Positions 1 through 12,400 of a DNA stretch of 64,000 bases are shown one piece after another. The translations under genes and the position numbers were made by a program. A model generated the notes under the pieces. That model did not search any database and was not told the origin of the DNA. It saw only the letters and a program-made list of their open reading frames with translations. The DNA is from Blastomussa wellsi (taxonomy: Eukaryota > Cnidaria > Anthozoa > Scleractinia > Plerogyridae): contig OX393564.1 in the NCBI GenBank assembly GCA_947652115.1, positions 9,194,412 through 9,258,411 on the forward strand. The letters run 5' to 3'. The stretch's first letter is position 1, and every line of letters starts with the position of its first letter.

Positions 1-300
1 ATTGATGGATAAACAACATATCCAAGTCCCATGTCTGTGCCATACACCATTCTTGAGTTATTTGCCGAAGCATTTCACGCAGATTTATAGAGCTCAGTAT
101 GGAAACGCCATGTTGGTGCCCAGCTCGATGGGCATCAACATGGCTCACGAACATAGCTCACGATCTAGTGTATATACGCATAAACATCTTTCCTAATACT
201 TGAGCTGTTTAAACTGCAAAAATTTTGAGAAAAGACCTTTTCTTAGAACACGACAGCTTTGTCACGTCACGTACGGCACGAAGTCTCGAACATTAAACAT
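1..300 (+). repeat. Dispersed repeat family R1, partial copy
   Basis: It contains the blocks 'ttatttgccgaa.catttcacgca', 'cagtatgga' and 'catgttggtgccca', shared with copies at about 4597-4880, 6180-6620, 24165-24680 and, split in two, 30240-30528 plus 33166-33255. Short ORFs in these copies are by-products of the repeat. Longer copies end in a tgacgtcacatgaaaac block. Confidence 0.7.
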
Positions 301-588
301 GCTGTATATCAAACACAACGGATACTATCTTGCTGCAAACTTGTGAATATATAGAGTTTTTAGGATTTCTTTCAGGTGGTGACAATAAAATTTAAGCTAT
401 TTTAATGTACGAATTAGCGCGGGATTACAATGTGATTGATTGATTGTAGTATTTGGCCGCCTGTGTATCTGAGTCGCGTAATGATATGCGATATATGATA
501 TACGATATAAGGTGTTCAGTATGGTATATGATTGGGAAATCGCGCCCAATATCATCTGAGATAATTGTTTTACAACAAGAAAAGCTAT

Positions 589-769
589 AGACCCTATGCA
601 TAAATGGCTGCCACTTTAAAATTCTTTTGTATTCATTTCAATTAGCCTTACTAACCTCGGTTTTGAGTTGGTAATTCAAAAGAATTTTTACTTTTAAACG
701 AGGTTAGTGAGGCTAATTTGAATACATACAAAAGAATTTTAAGTTGGCTGCCATTTATGCATAGGGTCT
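589..769. mobile_element. Foldback MITE with ISL2EU-like ends
   Basis: A 181-bp element that is almost entirely inverted repeat; the arms begin AGACCCTATGCATAAATGGC and are flanked by AT on both sides. The outermost bases (A-ACCCTATGCA) resemble the termini of the ISL2EU-like transposon at 38151-42305 (ACACCCTATGCAG), which also has AT on both sides. It may be a non-autonomous relative. Confidence 0.6.
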
Positions 770-802
770 ATGGTCAAGCGGTGATTTGCAAGACTGTGGC
801 AG

Positions 803-980
803 AATAGGCCATTTCCGAGTTCCCTTGAGCCTCTATTTCAAAGCGAGTCTAAGTGCGAAAGTTTTGTGATGGTAATTAGTTTTGCTTTCCATATGAATGA
901 AAACTCATTTTCATTACAAAGACTTCGCACTTAGACTCGCCTTGAAATAGAGGCACAAGCGAACTCGGAAATGGCCTATT
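803..980. mobile_element. Foldback MITE, 'GGCCATTTCCGAG' family, copy 1
   Basis: Terminal inverted arms of about 70 bp (aataggccatttccgagttc ... gaactcggaaatggcctatt). Inside each arm is 'cgagtctaagtgcgaa', shared with copies at 5820-6006, 25903-26066 and 53402-53582. Confidence 0.75.
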
Positions 981-995
981 ATCGTAACTTACGTA

Positions 996-1581
996 CAGTT
1001 GAATCCCAATAACTCGAACCCTCGATCGGTAACTCGAATTCCCCACTAACTCGAAGCAAAACTGAGTTCCCTAGTCTTTGCCTCATATATTTACTGTAAT
1101 TTTAACCCCGAAACCCTAACAACTCGAAACCCCGCTGACTCCAAGTGACTTTTACTTACCTTCAGGTACTTTTCTTGGTAATTTTACCCTCGATAACTCG
1201 AAGTCGATTTTCACTTTTGCGGAGTAATGAGCCACAACAACTTGCACCGGACGATTACACTTAATCCCGTTTATATATCAAATTGATATTCCTTGGTCGA
1301 TATCACGCGTTTGAGTTCGTAAACAAAAAGGAAATGTAGACGACATATTTTCACTCTAGACAATAAGCAGAGCGGAAATTCTACTTTATATTTCATGCTT
1401 TTGTTTTGTCGTTTTTACGCTCTTGCATTGCTAAAAATCTTACAATAAAACATGTCAGTATAAGCATGAAACCTCTATAACAAAGTGTTTCTGGTATTTT
1501 GCTCAAGCCCCTATAACTCGAAACCCCGATAAGGCGATAACTCGAAGTAATTTCCCTTGGCAATTCGAGTTACCGGGGTTG
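996..1581. mobile_element. pogo/Tigger-like MITE
   Basis: Begins CAGTTGAATCCCAATAACTC next to TA and ends in the inverted 'gagttaccggggttg' next to TA. The interior is full of 'aactcgaa' words in both orientations, as in the ends of pogo/Tigger-type elements. No transposase is visible. Confidence 0.55.
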
Positions 1582-2085
1582 TATATCACAGGATATCTGT
1601 CATGCACAGAGGACAGAAAACAATACACTGACTGAAGTATTTTCATAGATCACTCAAGCTGTATGTATTATGATCATGAGGATCACACTCACCACAACGA
1701 GTTTATCTTTATCCATAGTTTGATATTTGCAGTAGTTAATTAAATCGTCTCCCTAAGTAACGATATAAGAAACGGTAAAACAGCTACACACTACACACAA
1801 GACCAACGGCGAATATTAATTGTAATTTAATCCACGCTGTGTATTCCAATAACTTAATTCGAATAATTAGCTGGCCTAAAATGCAGTATTTGAAAATGAC
1901 CTAACTCGTCCAAAGAAATTGTCCTGGCGTTATTCATAGAGGTCTATTTTTTCAGACGCCATCGTTTCGATATGTACGTTCATTGCAAAATTTGGCGTTT
2001 TTTTCGAGTATACTATACCAGCCTAGATTCGCTATGCACGGGTTATGTAAATTAACTATATAAAGGAAAGGAAACAAAGTTTGTA

Positions 2086-2120
2086 CTCTCTCTCTCTCTC
2101 TCTTTCTCTCTCCTTTCTCC
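2086..2120. repeat. (CT)n microsatellite
   Basis: A run of CT dinucleotides, slightly interrupted, inside non-coding sequence. Confidence 0.9.
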
Positions 2121-3141
2121 CAAGGAAAGGGAAAGGGGGCTTCCAGTAGGCTGTAACAACCCCCGCGCCCGATTAATGACCCCCTTCACACATTACGTTC
2201 GGTACACTGAGTACACTGACCGGCTTAATATGAACTTCCTTTTTCAAAACTTGGATATCCTACAGAGAAAGACAAAGATTACCACTAACAAACAAGCCAT
2301 GTAAATATCTTATCAAGCATTGCCAGTTGTCTTTCTATGCCGGCTCGGCCTGTGCACGAGGAAGGACGCTCTGGAGAACATACTGATTGACTAAAATCTA
2401 ACAAAGGAAGTACAATCAAATCGAATGTTACAAAATCCTTTGTTGAAATATAGTTAGCCACGTTAGCCGGTTAGCAACACTATTCAGAGTAAACATATTG
2501 ACACATTAGGATATTTGCTAATTTAGGGGTTTCGACTTATTGCATTTATTTTCAGGATTTTAGCGATCAAGATGACAATGGAGATCTTACTTTTTTTGTA
2601 GCTATGCATGCGGAAAATAATAAGCTCAAATTTTCACTCCACCATAATTATATCATCTGAGTGTTAGGTCTTGGATCATGTGCTTGACAATGACCAAATT
2701 CAGATTTTATGATCGTTCAGATTGTTGACTGAAGTGAACTGATTCTAAGTTCAGATTTTAGTTGCAACTGAGCGAACTGGGTGCGGATTACATCAAAACC
2801 AATCAAAAACTTCACTTATGTCCAGTATTGACCCTAATTTACCTATCTAAGACAATAACGTAATTATTCATGTAATGTTAGAGTTTGGCGATGTGTGGAG
2901 CAAAGAGCATGGGGACCCTTCCAGACGCTTAATGAAATCGGCGCCCATCTAATAAGGGTCAATCCTGGACATGTCTGCTCTGCACACAGGATACGCGGCG
3001 CGTAATTCCTAGGACCCTTGTCGCTGTTACTTGATCTTCTTTTAGATTTCGTTACAGCTAACAAGAGGAGTCATTTTGAAAAAAATGGATTGAATAGATT
3101 TAACATGGAATGATTAATACAAGGAACGATACCGCAATTTC

Positions 3142-3208
3142 GTAGCCTGCGGACAGGCTTCCCGAACACTCGGGTCAGGCAGGAGACAGGAGCCTGTTCG
3201 CAGGCTAC
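3142..3208. repeat. Short inverted repeat, 'gtagcctgcg' type
   Basis: gtagcctgcggacaggct at the left is inverted at the right as agcctgttcgcaggctac. It looks like a minimal foldback element. A similar 'gtagcctgcgtagcaagcgt' word occurs at about 34917. Confidence 0.6.
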
Positions 3209-3397
3209 AATTCGGCGTGGCTTCTTTCTCTGTCTTTGTCGTCTTTGCTTGTGTATTATGTAGGGATGCAATTACGAGGAGGCATTTAGCTAAAATTGTT
3301 TACCCAGTGTCGGTGAAAGTAACATACTACGCTTTCGCCCAAAATCACTGATAAACTTTTAAACAAGTTAAAGATAAAGTACAGTTGCTTGTAATAC

Positions 3398-3483
3398 CTG
3401 AAAATTGAAATCGTAATTGTCATCCCGGGCAATTTCTGGCAGTTCAACTCCATCACGAATGTGTTTCGTCCATATTGCAATTC
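3398..3483 (-). CDS. MOXD1: MOXD1-like exon 9
   Basis: Two bases plus 28 codons. It contains GIAIWTKHIRDGVELPEI and ends NYDFNFQ at a GTATTA donor. The family continues from here into the CuM domain. I found no further exon to the left in this window. Confidence 0.85.
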
Positions 3484-6400
3484 CTGATGAAAACGATAAA
3501 AAAGCTTGTTAAGAAATGACGAGCCCACGAACTTGAACAATCGAGAAAGGAAGTGCGAGAAATCAATTCAGTTTCGAACCTGTGATCACCGCTGTGAAAC
3601 GTTGTTGCAGTAGTGCCAGTGTTAAATTTAGAATACTGTTCTCGGCCTATACACTTACACCCGATATGGGCTGACCCAAGAGCGACCGACAAGGAGCTAT
3701 TTAGAAAAAATAGTACTTTTTTCAAGGAATGCCGGTGACCGGAAATTTCAGGAAAAAAAACAATCCCTTGTCAACCCAGTCACCCACGCTCGGGCTTTTT
3801 TTTAATCTTCTCGGACCGGGAGGGTCGTATACACATAAATTCCAATATGTTTAGACGCTTATGCGCCATATTGACCTAATATAACGTAATTTCTTGCGTC
3901 ACGTCTTCCAAGGTTTTCGCTTATGAATTGTTTAATCAATATTTCCTTGAGAATTCAATGTATAATCACAAGATTCTTGTGTCTGATAAAAATTTGGTTG
4001 TCGTTAGCAACATCGCTGACGTCATAATTAAAACACTGAAATGGCCATCACTTTGGATCTGCCATAAATAAATTGCAATGAAAACATTTAATCACATTTA
4101 ATAAGATAACGTTAAACACAATAAATATAGCGATTAAAACCAAAATATACGAATTTTCTCCCGCATGGCTGTCAAAAACCGGTTTCTATGGAAACATCAA
4201 AATTGTTGGTAACGCGAAACTAGTCAAAACGTTTAGCGGTCATAGCTATTATAGTTAGCACCCCCCAGACTTTCTCAAAGTCGTTCGCTTCTCGTTTCAG
4301 GTCGCGCTCACTTTCGCGCTTCGCGTTCTGTGAGCTCAATTTGTAGGAAAGTCTAAAGTCCAGGTGGATGAATCTTGATACCCAATAAAACGAGATGAAA
4401 ATTTTAAAGGTTTGATCTGAGATCAAAGACGGTTTTAGATCTGAGATCAAACTCTTGCACTTGTAATGAGATTTTCGGTTAACTAATATAATTCGTGAGT
4501 CGGAAATATTGCTGGTTTTCACTGTCACGCCACACCATCAAAAATTAAACTCGAAACCATGCAGTGAGAAAAGCTGATTCAAATATTAATAAATGCAGAT
4601 AAACAACATCTACAAGTGTCAGGTCTTTGCGGTACACTATTCTTGATTTATTTGCCGAACCATTTCACGCAAGTTTATTCAGCTCAGTATGGAGGCACCA
4701 TGTTGGTGCCCATCGAATGGGTCACCAACATGGCGGCCGCAGATCATCTGGCACTCACTTTTGCCATGAAAGCGACTGCTCTTTCCTTTACGATCTAGTG
4801 TACATACACATAAACATCACTCCTAGAAAAATATTTTTTCCCTTAAAATTTTTCTAGGATTCAGTTTGTAAAACAGTTTTTTTGTGACCGTGAAGGCCAT
4901 GCATCTTTTTTAATTATCTAAGGAATAAGCGGTTAGTTCATGCCTTTCATTTGCGGTTATGTTTACATTATCAATAAGGACGTTTAGCCCGATTTGATAG
5001 TGTAACCACTGTGATAAATAGTCATAATGCTACCCTGAAATCAAAACGATGTTATTTTGCTTCCGCAGAATAGAAGCAAAAAGTTAACGAAAAGAATCAT
5101 GGTAGATCCCTCCGCGAACTAGCGTCCTGTCTTTGGTATCAACAGCCGGGAAAATTGATCTGAGACGAATAAACTGACGATTATTACATACCTTGGAGAT
5201 GAGTGTGAAGAAATGCAGCAAACACATTGATTCCTTTCCCTGGTAAGTTTGTTGAGTTTAAAAGTTCCTTTTTAGAGAAAATTCAACAAATGAGTGTGCA
5301 TATGAAAAATAATAATTGTCAGAGGCGGCGGTAGTGGTGTGGTGATGGAGGTGGCGGTGGTGGTAATGATCATGATGATGATGACGATAATAACGATGGT
5401 ACAGGTTTTAATCAAAATACACCCACTGACTATAAATTATCAAATTATGTTTGTAAAAAATTTACAATAACGTGGTTTTAGATAATATCTAAAAACCGAA
5501 AATCCTGGTTAAGTGGTAAGTTGTTCCTACAACACATTCTATGTCTTACCTGGCTGCATTCCTTGGGGCAGTACCCAACAGTCATCCACGATTTTTGTTT
5601 AGGCGGGATTACCATATATGGAAGAGTCAACTCCCCAACACTTAGTAATCCAGCATCGTACTTACGGATACTCGGTGTATAGAAAAAACGAAGCCCGGAG
5701 CTGTCTTTGCGTCCTGTTGAAGTAAATGACTCTAGGTTGGATTACACATTCCATTAATCGGAATAACGTGTGCTGCGAATTTTACAATCCGACAATATAA
5801 GGAGATCGGTGCATTACAATACTCCATTTCCGAGGTTTCTTTTGCCTCTGTTTGAAAACGAGTCTAAGTGCTGAACCATTCATCTGAAAATGAGTTTTCT
5901 TTGCATGAAAGTGAACATGCACGTAAAAAAACATTTTGATATGAATGGCTCCGAACTTGGACTCGTTTTAAAACAGAGGCAAAAGAGAACTCGGAAACTG
6001 GTTGCCTTTTATCATTAACACTCATTTAGTTCATACAGTCATTTTTATCTGGGAATCCGCAAATCTGATTGGTTTTTAAACCGTTTTTTATTTAAAACTA
6101 CTACAAGCCCGAGTTTTCTATAGAGCGTTTGAACTCACGTGGAAACCATTCAGTGGACAGAGTTAAGAAACTACGATGTTATAGAAGATAAATAAACGAA
6201 ACACTTCTCCAAGTTTCAGGCGTGTGCGTTATTCCAAACTTCAAATATTCGTGTATGGAGTCGCCATATTGATGTACCGACATGGAAGCCTGAAATAGTG
6301 TAAACATCTGGAGTTTACTTTGGTTATCTAGGCGACTGGTTACCTGTTCTGAACAAACAAAATTCGTATAAACACTTTTACTAATACATAAAGTTCCCAA

Positions 6401-9400
6401 ATGGCTAAATCTCACGAGATAAGTTTGTGTTTTTCGACATACATGATAGTAACTGTATGTCACGCACCACCATAACTCTGAAATTCAAATTGCACTGGTT
6501 TCCAAACAAAGAGCGCTGTTGAGCTGAAAAAATGTACACATAAATAAATTTAGCACCTCTTATTCCTGATGAGTATGAAAAGTTTTTTGGATTTTAGAAT
6601 TTGATGACGTCACGTGAAAACGCTCTGTAGGCGAATAGTCAACGACAAGCAGCCGAGTTGACTATTGCTTATAGAAAACAAGGTAGGTAAAGTCTGCATA
6701 CAAGCCTACTGGCCAATCAGGCCGGAGCTTATCCCGGTTTCCGTAACATAAAGGAACGGGAGTATTTCTACTCCCCCCTGGACGGGATGCGAGTCAAATA
6801 TCGAGAAAATATCGTCTTCAAAGACCAACGCGGGGGATAGCTTTCTATCGGTGAATAGTAAACGGTGGGAGAACCAATCAGATTCACGGATTTCAAGTAG
6901 AGCTAGTTGCTACTAATCGCTTTTAGTATAAATCTACTAGCGTTCTATCAAGAAAGCTGTTCTCTGATTGGCTATTGAACTCACTAACCATTCTGTGTTT
7001 TACCATAACTGCAGAAATTCTCGCGCGCTCATTGGCTAATGTTCGCGGTCGAAAAATTCATCGAAACACGATGACGTAGTATGAAGGTAGGTAGGTAGGC
7101 AGGTAGGTATACTTTATTTAATTCAAAGAAACACGCTAGCCCCAGCAACACTCAGCTGGTTTCCATGGAGGGCGTGTTTGTACAGACATAAAAAGAGAGA
7201 CTAAAACTAATAATATAAGATTAATAATATCGTAGATCATAAAAATTCAACTACAATAAACTAAGTACATGATTAATTACAAATATTCAACTATAACACT
7301 AAACTAAGTACATATTATAAACTAAATACAAAAAAGGTAGAAAAACAACACATGTGGCATGACATGACCCAATTACGTTTAGATACATTTGTTAAATAAA
7401 TGTATCGATTCCGATCACGCGCGCTTACAAGTTGAAAGATGTTAAAAAATATCACTAAACGTTTCAGATCTATTTGATCATCATCAGAGTAAGAATCTGC
7501 ATGATGCTGGGTGTTTTTTATAGTTTAGGCTTCCGTTACGTAATACCAGTTCCCATGGGGAACAAGGTTTTTAACGTCTTTTAACCTTAATTTTTTGATA
7601 TAATTATTCTAGTGGCGAAATGTATATAAGATGATTATGGATTCGGATCGAATTAATCTGTGAAGGGAGAACACTAAAGTTTGACCTGAAACTCGTTGAA
7701 TGGATCGTTTATTTTTGCCATGTTCTGCCGACCGCGAGTGGACTGAACTTTATATTAATTCATTTGGTTTCCGAGAATTTGCGAATGGAATAACGGTTAG
7801 TTGTTAAAATTCTGTTTCTTCATTTTGATTTTGAGTTGCTTTGCGTAGTTTGAAGTTTGATTCTGTAAGTTTCGAATCGTTCTCAGAAAATTATTTCAGG
7901 TTCGCTCGCACTTTTAACTTGTTAGAGAAAGTCTTCGCCATTTGGCGGCCTCGTGAGCTGCACACAAATTTGGCAATGTGATGACGAAATTCGTGGTCGA
8001 TTACAGGACGTACCACAACAAGCTCGCGTCTACAAAATGGCGGCTAGTTGTTTGTGTTTGTGAAGTGTTTTCCGTGCCTGCGAAGAAGTTGGATATTCTT
8101 GTTGTAAAAGCGCCCTAGTCAGCCATGCCTCTGATAGAGTTGTTTGAGTATTTTATTTTACACGGAGCGTATCGAATCGAAATAGATTACTGGGAAACTT
8201 GCTAATGCAATACAATTTGGCTTCATCCTCGAAAATGGCGAAAATTGACTAAGGACCTTTAAGTTTTGAACGTCTAGTAGATTTATATACTAAAACATCT
8301 TTTTTTTCCCGTGACATTTGATTAACGCATCGCCTTCATCCACTATCACGCGATAGCTTTAATCTCCAGCTGACAATCTAATTGTTTAATCTATCACCCA
8401 ATACAAATCTCCAACTATAATCTAATTGTTAGACACGCTGTAGTGTGTGAAAGTTTCACGGTTTCTGTGATTTCAATCCACCCGACCTTGATAGTAACGC
8501 TTTTCCCAACTCTAAATTAAAAAAAGTAAAAATGTAAATATTATTTATAATGGTTAATCCACCTAGCTATACCTAAGCCAGTTCTCAGACATGCACCCCA
8601 AACTGAAGCGAAAAAAATTTTCAAATAAACATACAAGCAAGCTTAAAACTCTCCTGGTAGGAGGCAAACCAGTTGGTTATTTACAAGAATGACCGAGCGG
8701 CTGAACTGGAATGTGCCAAGAAACAACTCGGGTTAGTGGTCAGAGCGGGACTTGAAGCCAGGGCCTCCGGATTTCAAGTCCGGTTCCCTAACCACTCGGC
8801 AACGCTGCCTTGCAAAACACAAGGAAAAGTTTATCAGAGCTGATACATTATTTGACTCCTAGGACCTGTAGATTATATATCGAAAATTGGACTACGGACG
8901 ACTACTCTGTAATGCTTTAAAGAACTAATATCATATATAAATCATACAAATCATACAAATCAATGCACCTGCTGACCTTCAATTCCTTTCGGGTTATCAT
9001 AGTGTATCTCGAGCATGTAACTATTCGGGGAATCCGCTGTTCCAATTGCATAACCAACATTTGGTGGGTAATAAAATGCCTTTAAACGAAAAGATCAAGG
9101 TAGAAAAATACAACAAATAAATAACTTGAAACTCAGCAAAAACGTATTAGCCTGATTTTGCAACACTTAATACATTTAGAGTTTTGAATATATTTGCAAG
9201 ATCACGAACTTGCGAAAGTTCAAATACAAATACAAAACTCGCACCTCAGCACCAACTGCCCAAACACCGGTAACACCGTAGGCGAAGCATTCTATGAACG
9301 GCATATTAGCGAAGTCTTGGCAATCGAATCCGGGGCCGTAATGCACACTGTAGTTAAACTGTCCACGATTGTGACACTCGTAGACCACAAGGTGGTGCAC

Positions 9401-12400
9401 AAATCCTTCGTTCCCCTTTTGGATGAATGGCTCGAACTGCAAGAAAAGAACAGCGGCAACGATATTGAAGCGTGAACAGTATGTTTTAAGGTCATTCTCC
9501 CGAAATAGAACCGACAATATATTTTCGTTGAAACTTTGCCTATTGGTTGTTCATCTGAAGGGAATTTTAAATTTTGTAATAAAAAGAGGGGTCCCCTTAT
9601 TCGTTGAGGAGCAGGAACACCTTGAAAATACCCCATAATTCGCCGGTTAAAATATCAGCTTCAGAAAGGTTATTATTTGAATTCTTGTTGGTTTTCACGT
9701 GACGTCTTAATTTTTATTGTCCCCACGTGAAATAAATGCTATAAATATGTCTATTTACAAGTTTCCAGCTATATAGTATTCTTTATGTTTGAAATACATA
9801 GCGTTACGAGAATATTTTCAATAAAAAAGGCGCACCTTGTTCCGTTTGTGTATTGATTGCTTGTGGTGTGGATATTTCACCAATCTAAGTGTTTTGTTTA
9901 ATTCCTACACTCCACTCATAAAGAAATGTCAATTCTTTATGAGTGGAGAACAGGAATTTAAAAAATCCACTCCCCACCACACGCGTGTGTTTGCTGCGAA
10001 GGCGTGACACACAGATCCTGGGAATGTGAGAGCGTGACATCTCCAGCGGAGCGCCGACTCATTCTCTAAAAACAAACGCGTGTGCTTCAACTGCACTGAC
10101 ACACAGTGCTTCTCAATGCCGAAGGTGAGCAGCCTGCGTGCATTGTAAACAGAGGCACCCTCGTCCATGTGCAAACAACGGTGGAGTGGCATTAACTGCG
10201 ACTCAAGAAGGGTAGACAGTGTGTTATCCCATTGTGCTTGTCAAATTAAATGGCGTGACCTGTAGAGTTCCACTGGACACCGATGCTCTCACGTCGTATA
10301 CAAACTATCGGCACAGTTACCAAAGGGACCGAAATTTACAACGTGACACACAAGGGAACAACACTATTCAACTAGGGGCAACTAGTGCAGCCCGTGCTGA
10401 ACAGCTGTCCGTGGAGAACCCTAACTACAAAAAAAAAAAAAACGACCAGCAAATTCCGACATCTAAAATGCGTTAATATGGAAGACACTGACACCAAGAG
10501 CCTACTTCCGGTTCACGTCATTCTAGTGACTACGCGAAGATAAAAACTCGATAATCCCAACGCACCGGTGCTATTGGCGAGTTTGTTGCTGAGTTCACTC
10601 TCTTTGGATGGACCATCATATCACCAGGGACGGAGACCGATCTAGACAAGTTATTTATAACGCAAGTGATTATGAAGAGCTTCACCAGATGGACGTCCTA
10701 GGACTCGAGGACAATCCAAATGGGGATCAGAGCGATGTGTATGAAGAGTTGCTTGAACAACTCAGTCGCAGCCCACAGGGCTGGTACGAATTCCTTGGGA
10801 GGGAGATCACCCCCCGTTACCCCCCAACAAGTCTGGAAGCTTTAAGCGACTGGGGTGTCTGGTTCAACGACTGAGGAAGACAGGAAGGCTAGACGACTAT
10901 GATCTGATCATACAAAAACAACTAAAGGAAGGAATTATGGAAGAAGCAGAGATGGCAGTCACTCAAAGAGAATTCTACATCCCAGACAAGGCAGTAGTAA
11001 GAGAGAGCTCAGGAACGACCAAGATGCGGTTCGTGTATGACGTCTTAGAAGGAGCGTATGACTCAGCACCCTCCCTAAAACGACTGTCTAGAAGTTGGAA
11101 AACCCCTCTAGAACGAACTCTGGAAGGTTCTCTTAAAGGGAAAGTTTCATGCTGTAGGTATTGCAAGCGATATTCGCAAGGCACTTCTTGAAGTACGTAT
11201 CCGACAACAGGACCGAGATGCACTGCGTTTTCATTGGCTGCGAGGCAGGGACCCCCTAGATGTTCGCAATTACAGGTCGTAGGCTTAAGGCCGTCGCCTT
11301 TCCTGCTTGGAGGAATAATCCACCACCATTTGAATGCCTACATAGCTGATCGCCCCGATTGTGTGGCGGAAATAGAACGTCGACTTTCGTTACGGTATTG
11401 ATTTCATTTCAGGTGGACGAACCATCCAAGAAGCGAAACAAAATAGGCCAGGCCACCTTTCACTTGCACAAGTGGCATTCAAATGTGACCGAACTAGAGT
11501 TTATTGAAGGAAATTAAACTGAAGACGACTTAAGGTATGCCACGCAACTTGGAATCAAATCGAGAGAATATGGACTGTTTGGTTTCAAGTGCAAAAAACT
11601 AACGAACGAAGTTGGAGTTACAATTATAGAGGAAGTTGCCCAACCAACTAAGAGAAGAATTCTGGTAAAGGCGGAGAGAATCTTTGAGCCTCATGTTCAA
11701 ATCGCATCAATCGGCCTGCAAATAAAACTGCTATACCTCCTAGTATCCAATGCACGGCAACGCTGCTGTCGATCCAACAGTATGGGGTAGTTACAGGAAA
11801 CCCTTGAAGTGTGTCTTGTGTGTTGCTCAGAAGATTGACAGTCATGTGACCGGTGACCAGTTCTTGGCGAGGTATATGGTCAGCCACTGCTTAGCGAGTC
11901 ATGCCTTTGTTGTAATCAGGCCCTGATTGAGGACACTTGGCTGTTTGACCACAGCTACACAACAGCGGACACGCCCTTTCCGCTTGCTTCTCCAAATACG
12001 CGAGTATTTGAGTACTTAGCACGCAAATAAGCGTAGTTAATGATCATGCTCCTTGTACCGCTTATGACGTCATCAGTTTGCATGTGATAAGAATCTGTTG
12101 CACATGGAACAGGTCTTTCCAGACAACTGAGTGGAAGTGAGGCTGAAGGTGACCTTGTTGTGATACAAATCCTCTTGCTTTTGATATGTAAATCCTTGTG
12201 TTCTTATGCTAACTAGTTTCTTGGCTTTATCACGCATGAAAAGGTCACCCTGAACCTCGCTTTCATACAGAGGCCTGGTTATACTTTACAGAACTGTAAA
12301 ATGGTCTATTATAATCATTTCATCGGGCATTGTGGCGTATTTTGCGGGCTAAAATGGAGAATTCAGGGGCCTAAAATATATTTTCGCTCGCCGCGTGGAC

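Larger units (their letters stand above)
1..3397. other. Non-coding stretch, repeats only
   Basis: If the MOXD1-like gene continues, this is its intron 9 or beyond. It holds a partial copy of the ATG-rich dispersed repeat (1-300), two foldback MITEs (589-769, 803-980), a pogo/Tigger-like MITE (996-1581), a CT microsatellite (about 2086-2120) and an inverted repeat (3142-3208). No further MOXD1 exon was recognised. Confidence 0.6.

Noticed and set aside
2..196. Short proteins at 2-196, 4616-4798 and 24212-24394, which look alike
   Set aside because: Their similarity comes from the shared R1 dispersed repeat; the frames decay differently and there is no purifying pattern or splice context.
2864..3064. 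Additional MOXD1 exon at 2864-3064 (minus)
   Set aside because: No copper-domain motif, no splice sites in phase with exon 9, and the sequence looks like repeat DNA.
8735..8810. Functional tRNA-Ser (UGA) gene on minus
   Set aside because: The acceptor stem does not pair and the sequence continues into a conserved SINE body, so it is a tRNA-derived SINE head.
9194..9475. Plus-strand ORF opposite MOXD1 exon 5
   Set aside because: It is a shadow of the conserved copper-domain exon; only the minus-strand frame has family motifs and matching splice sites.
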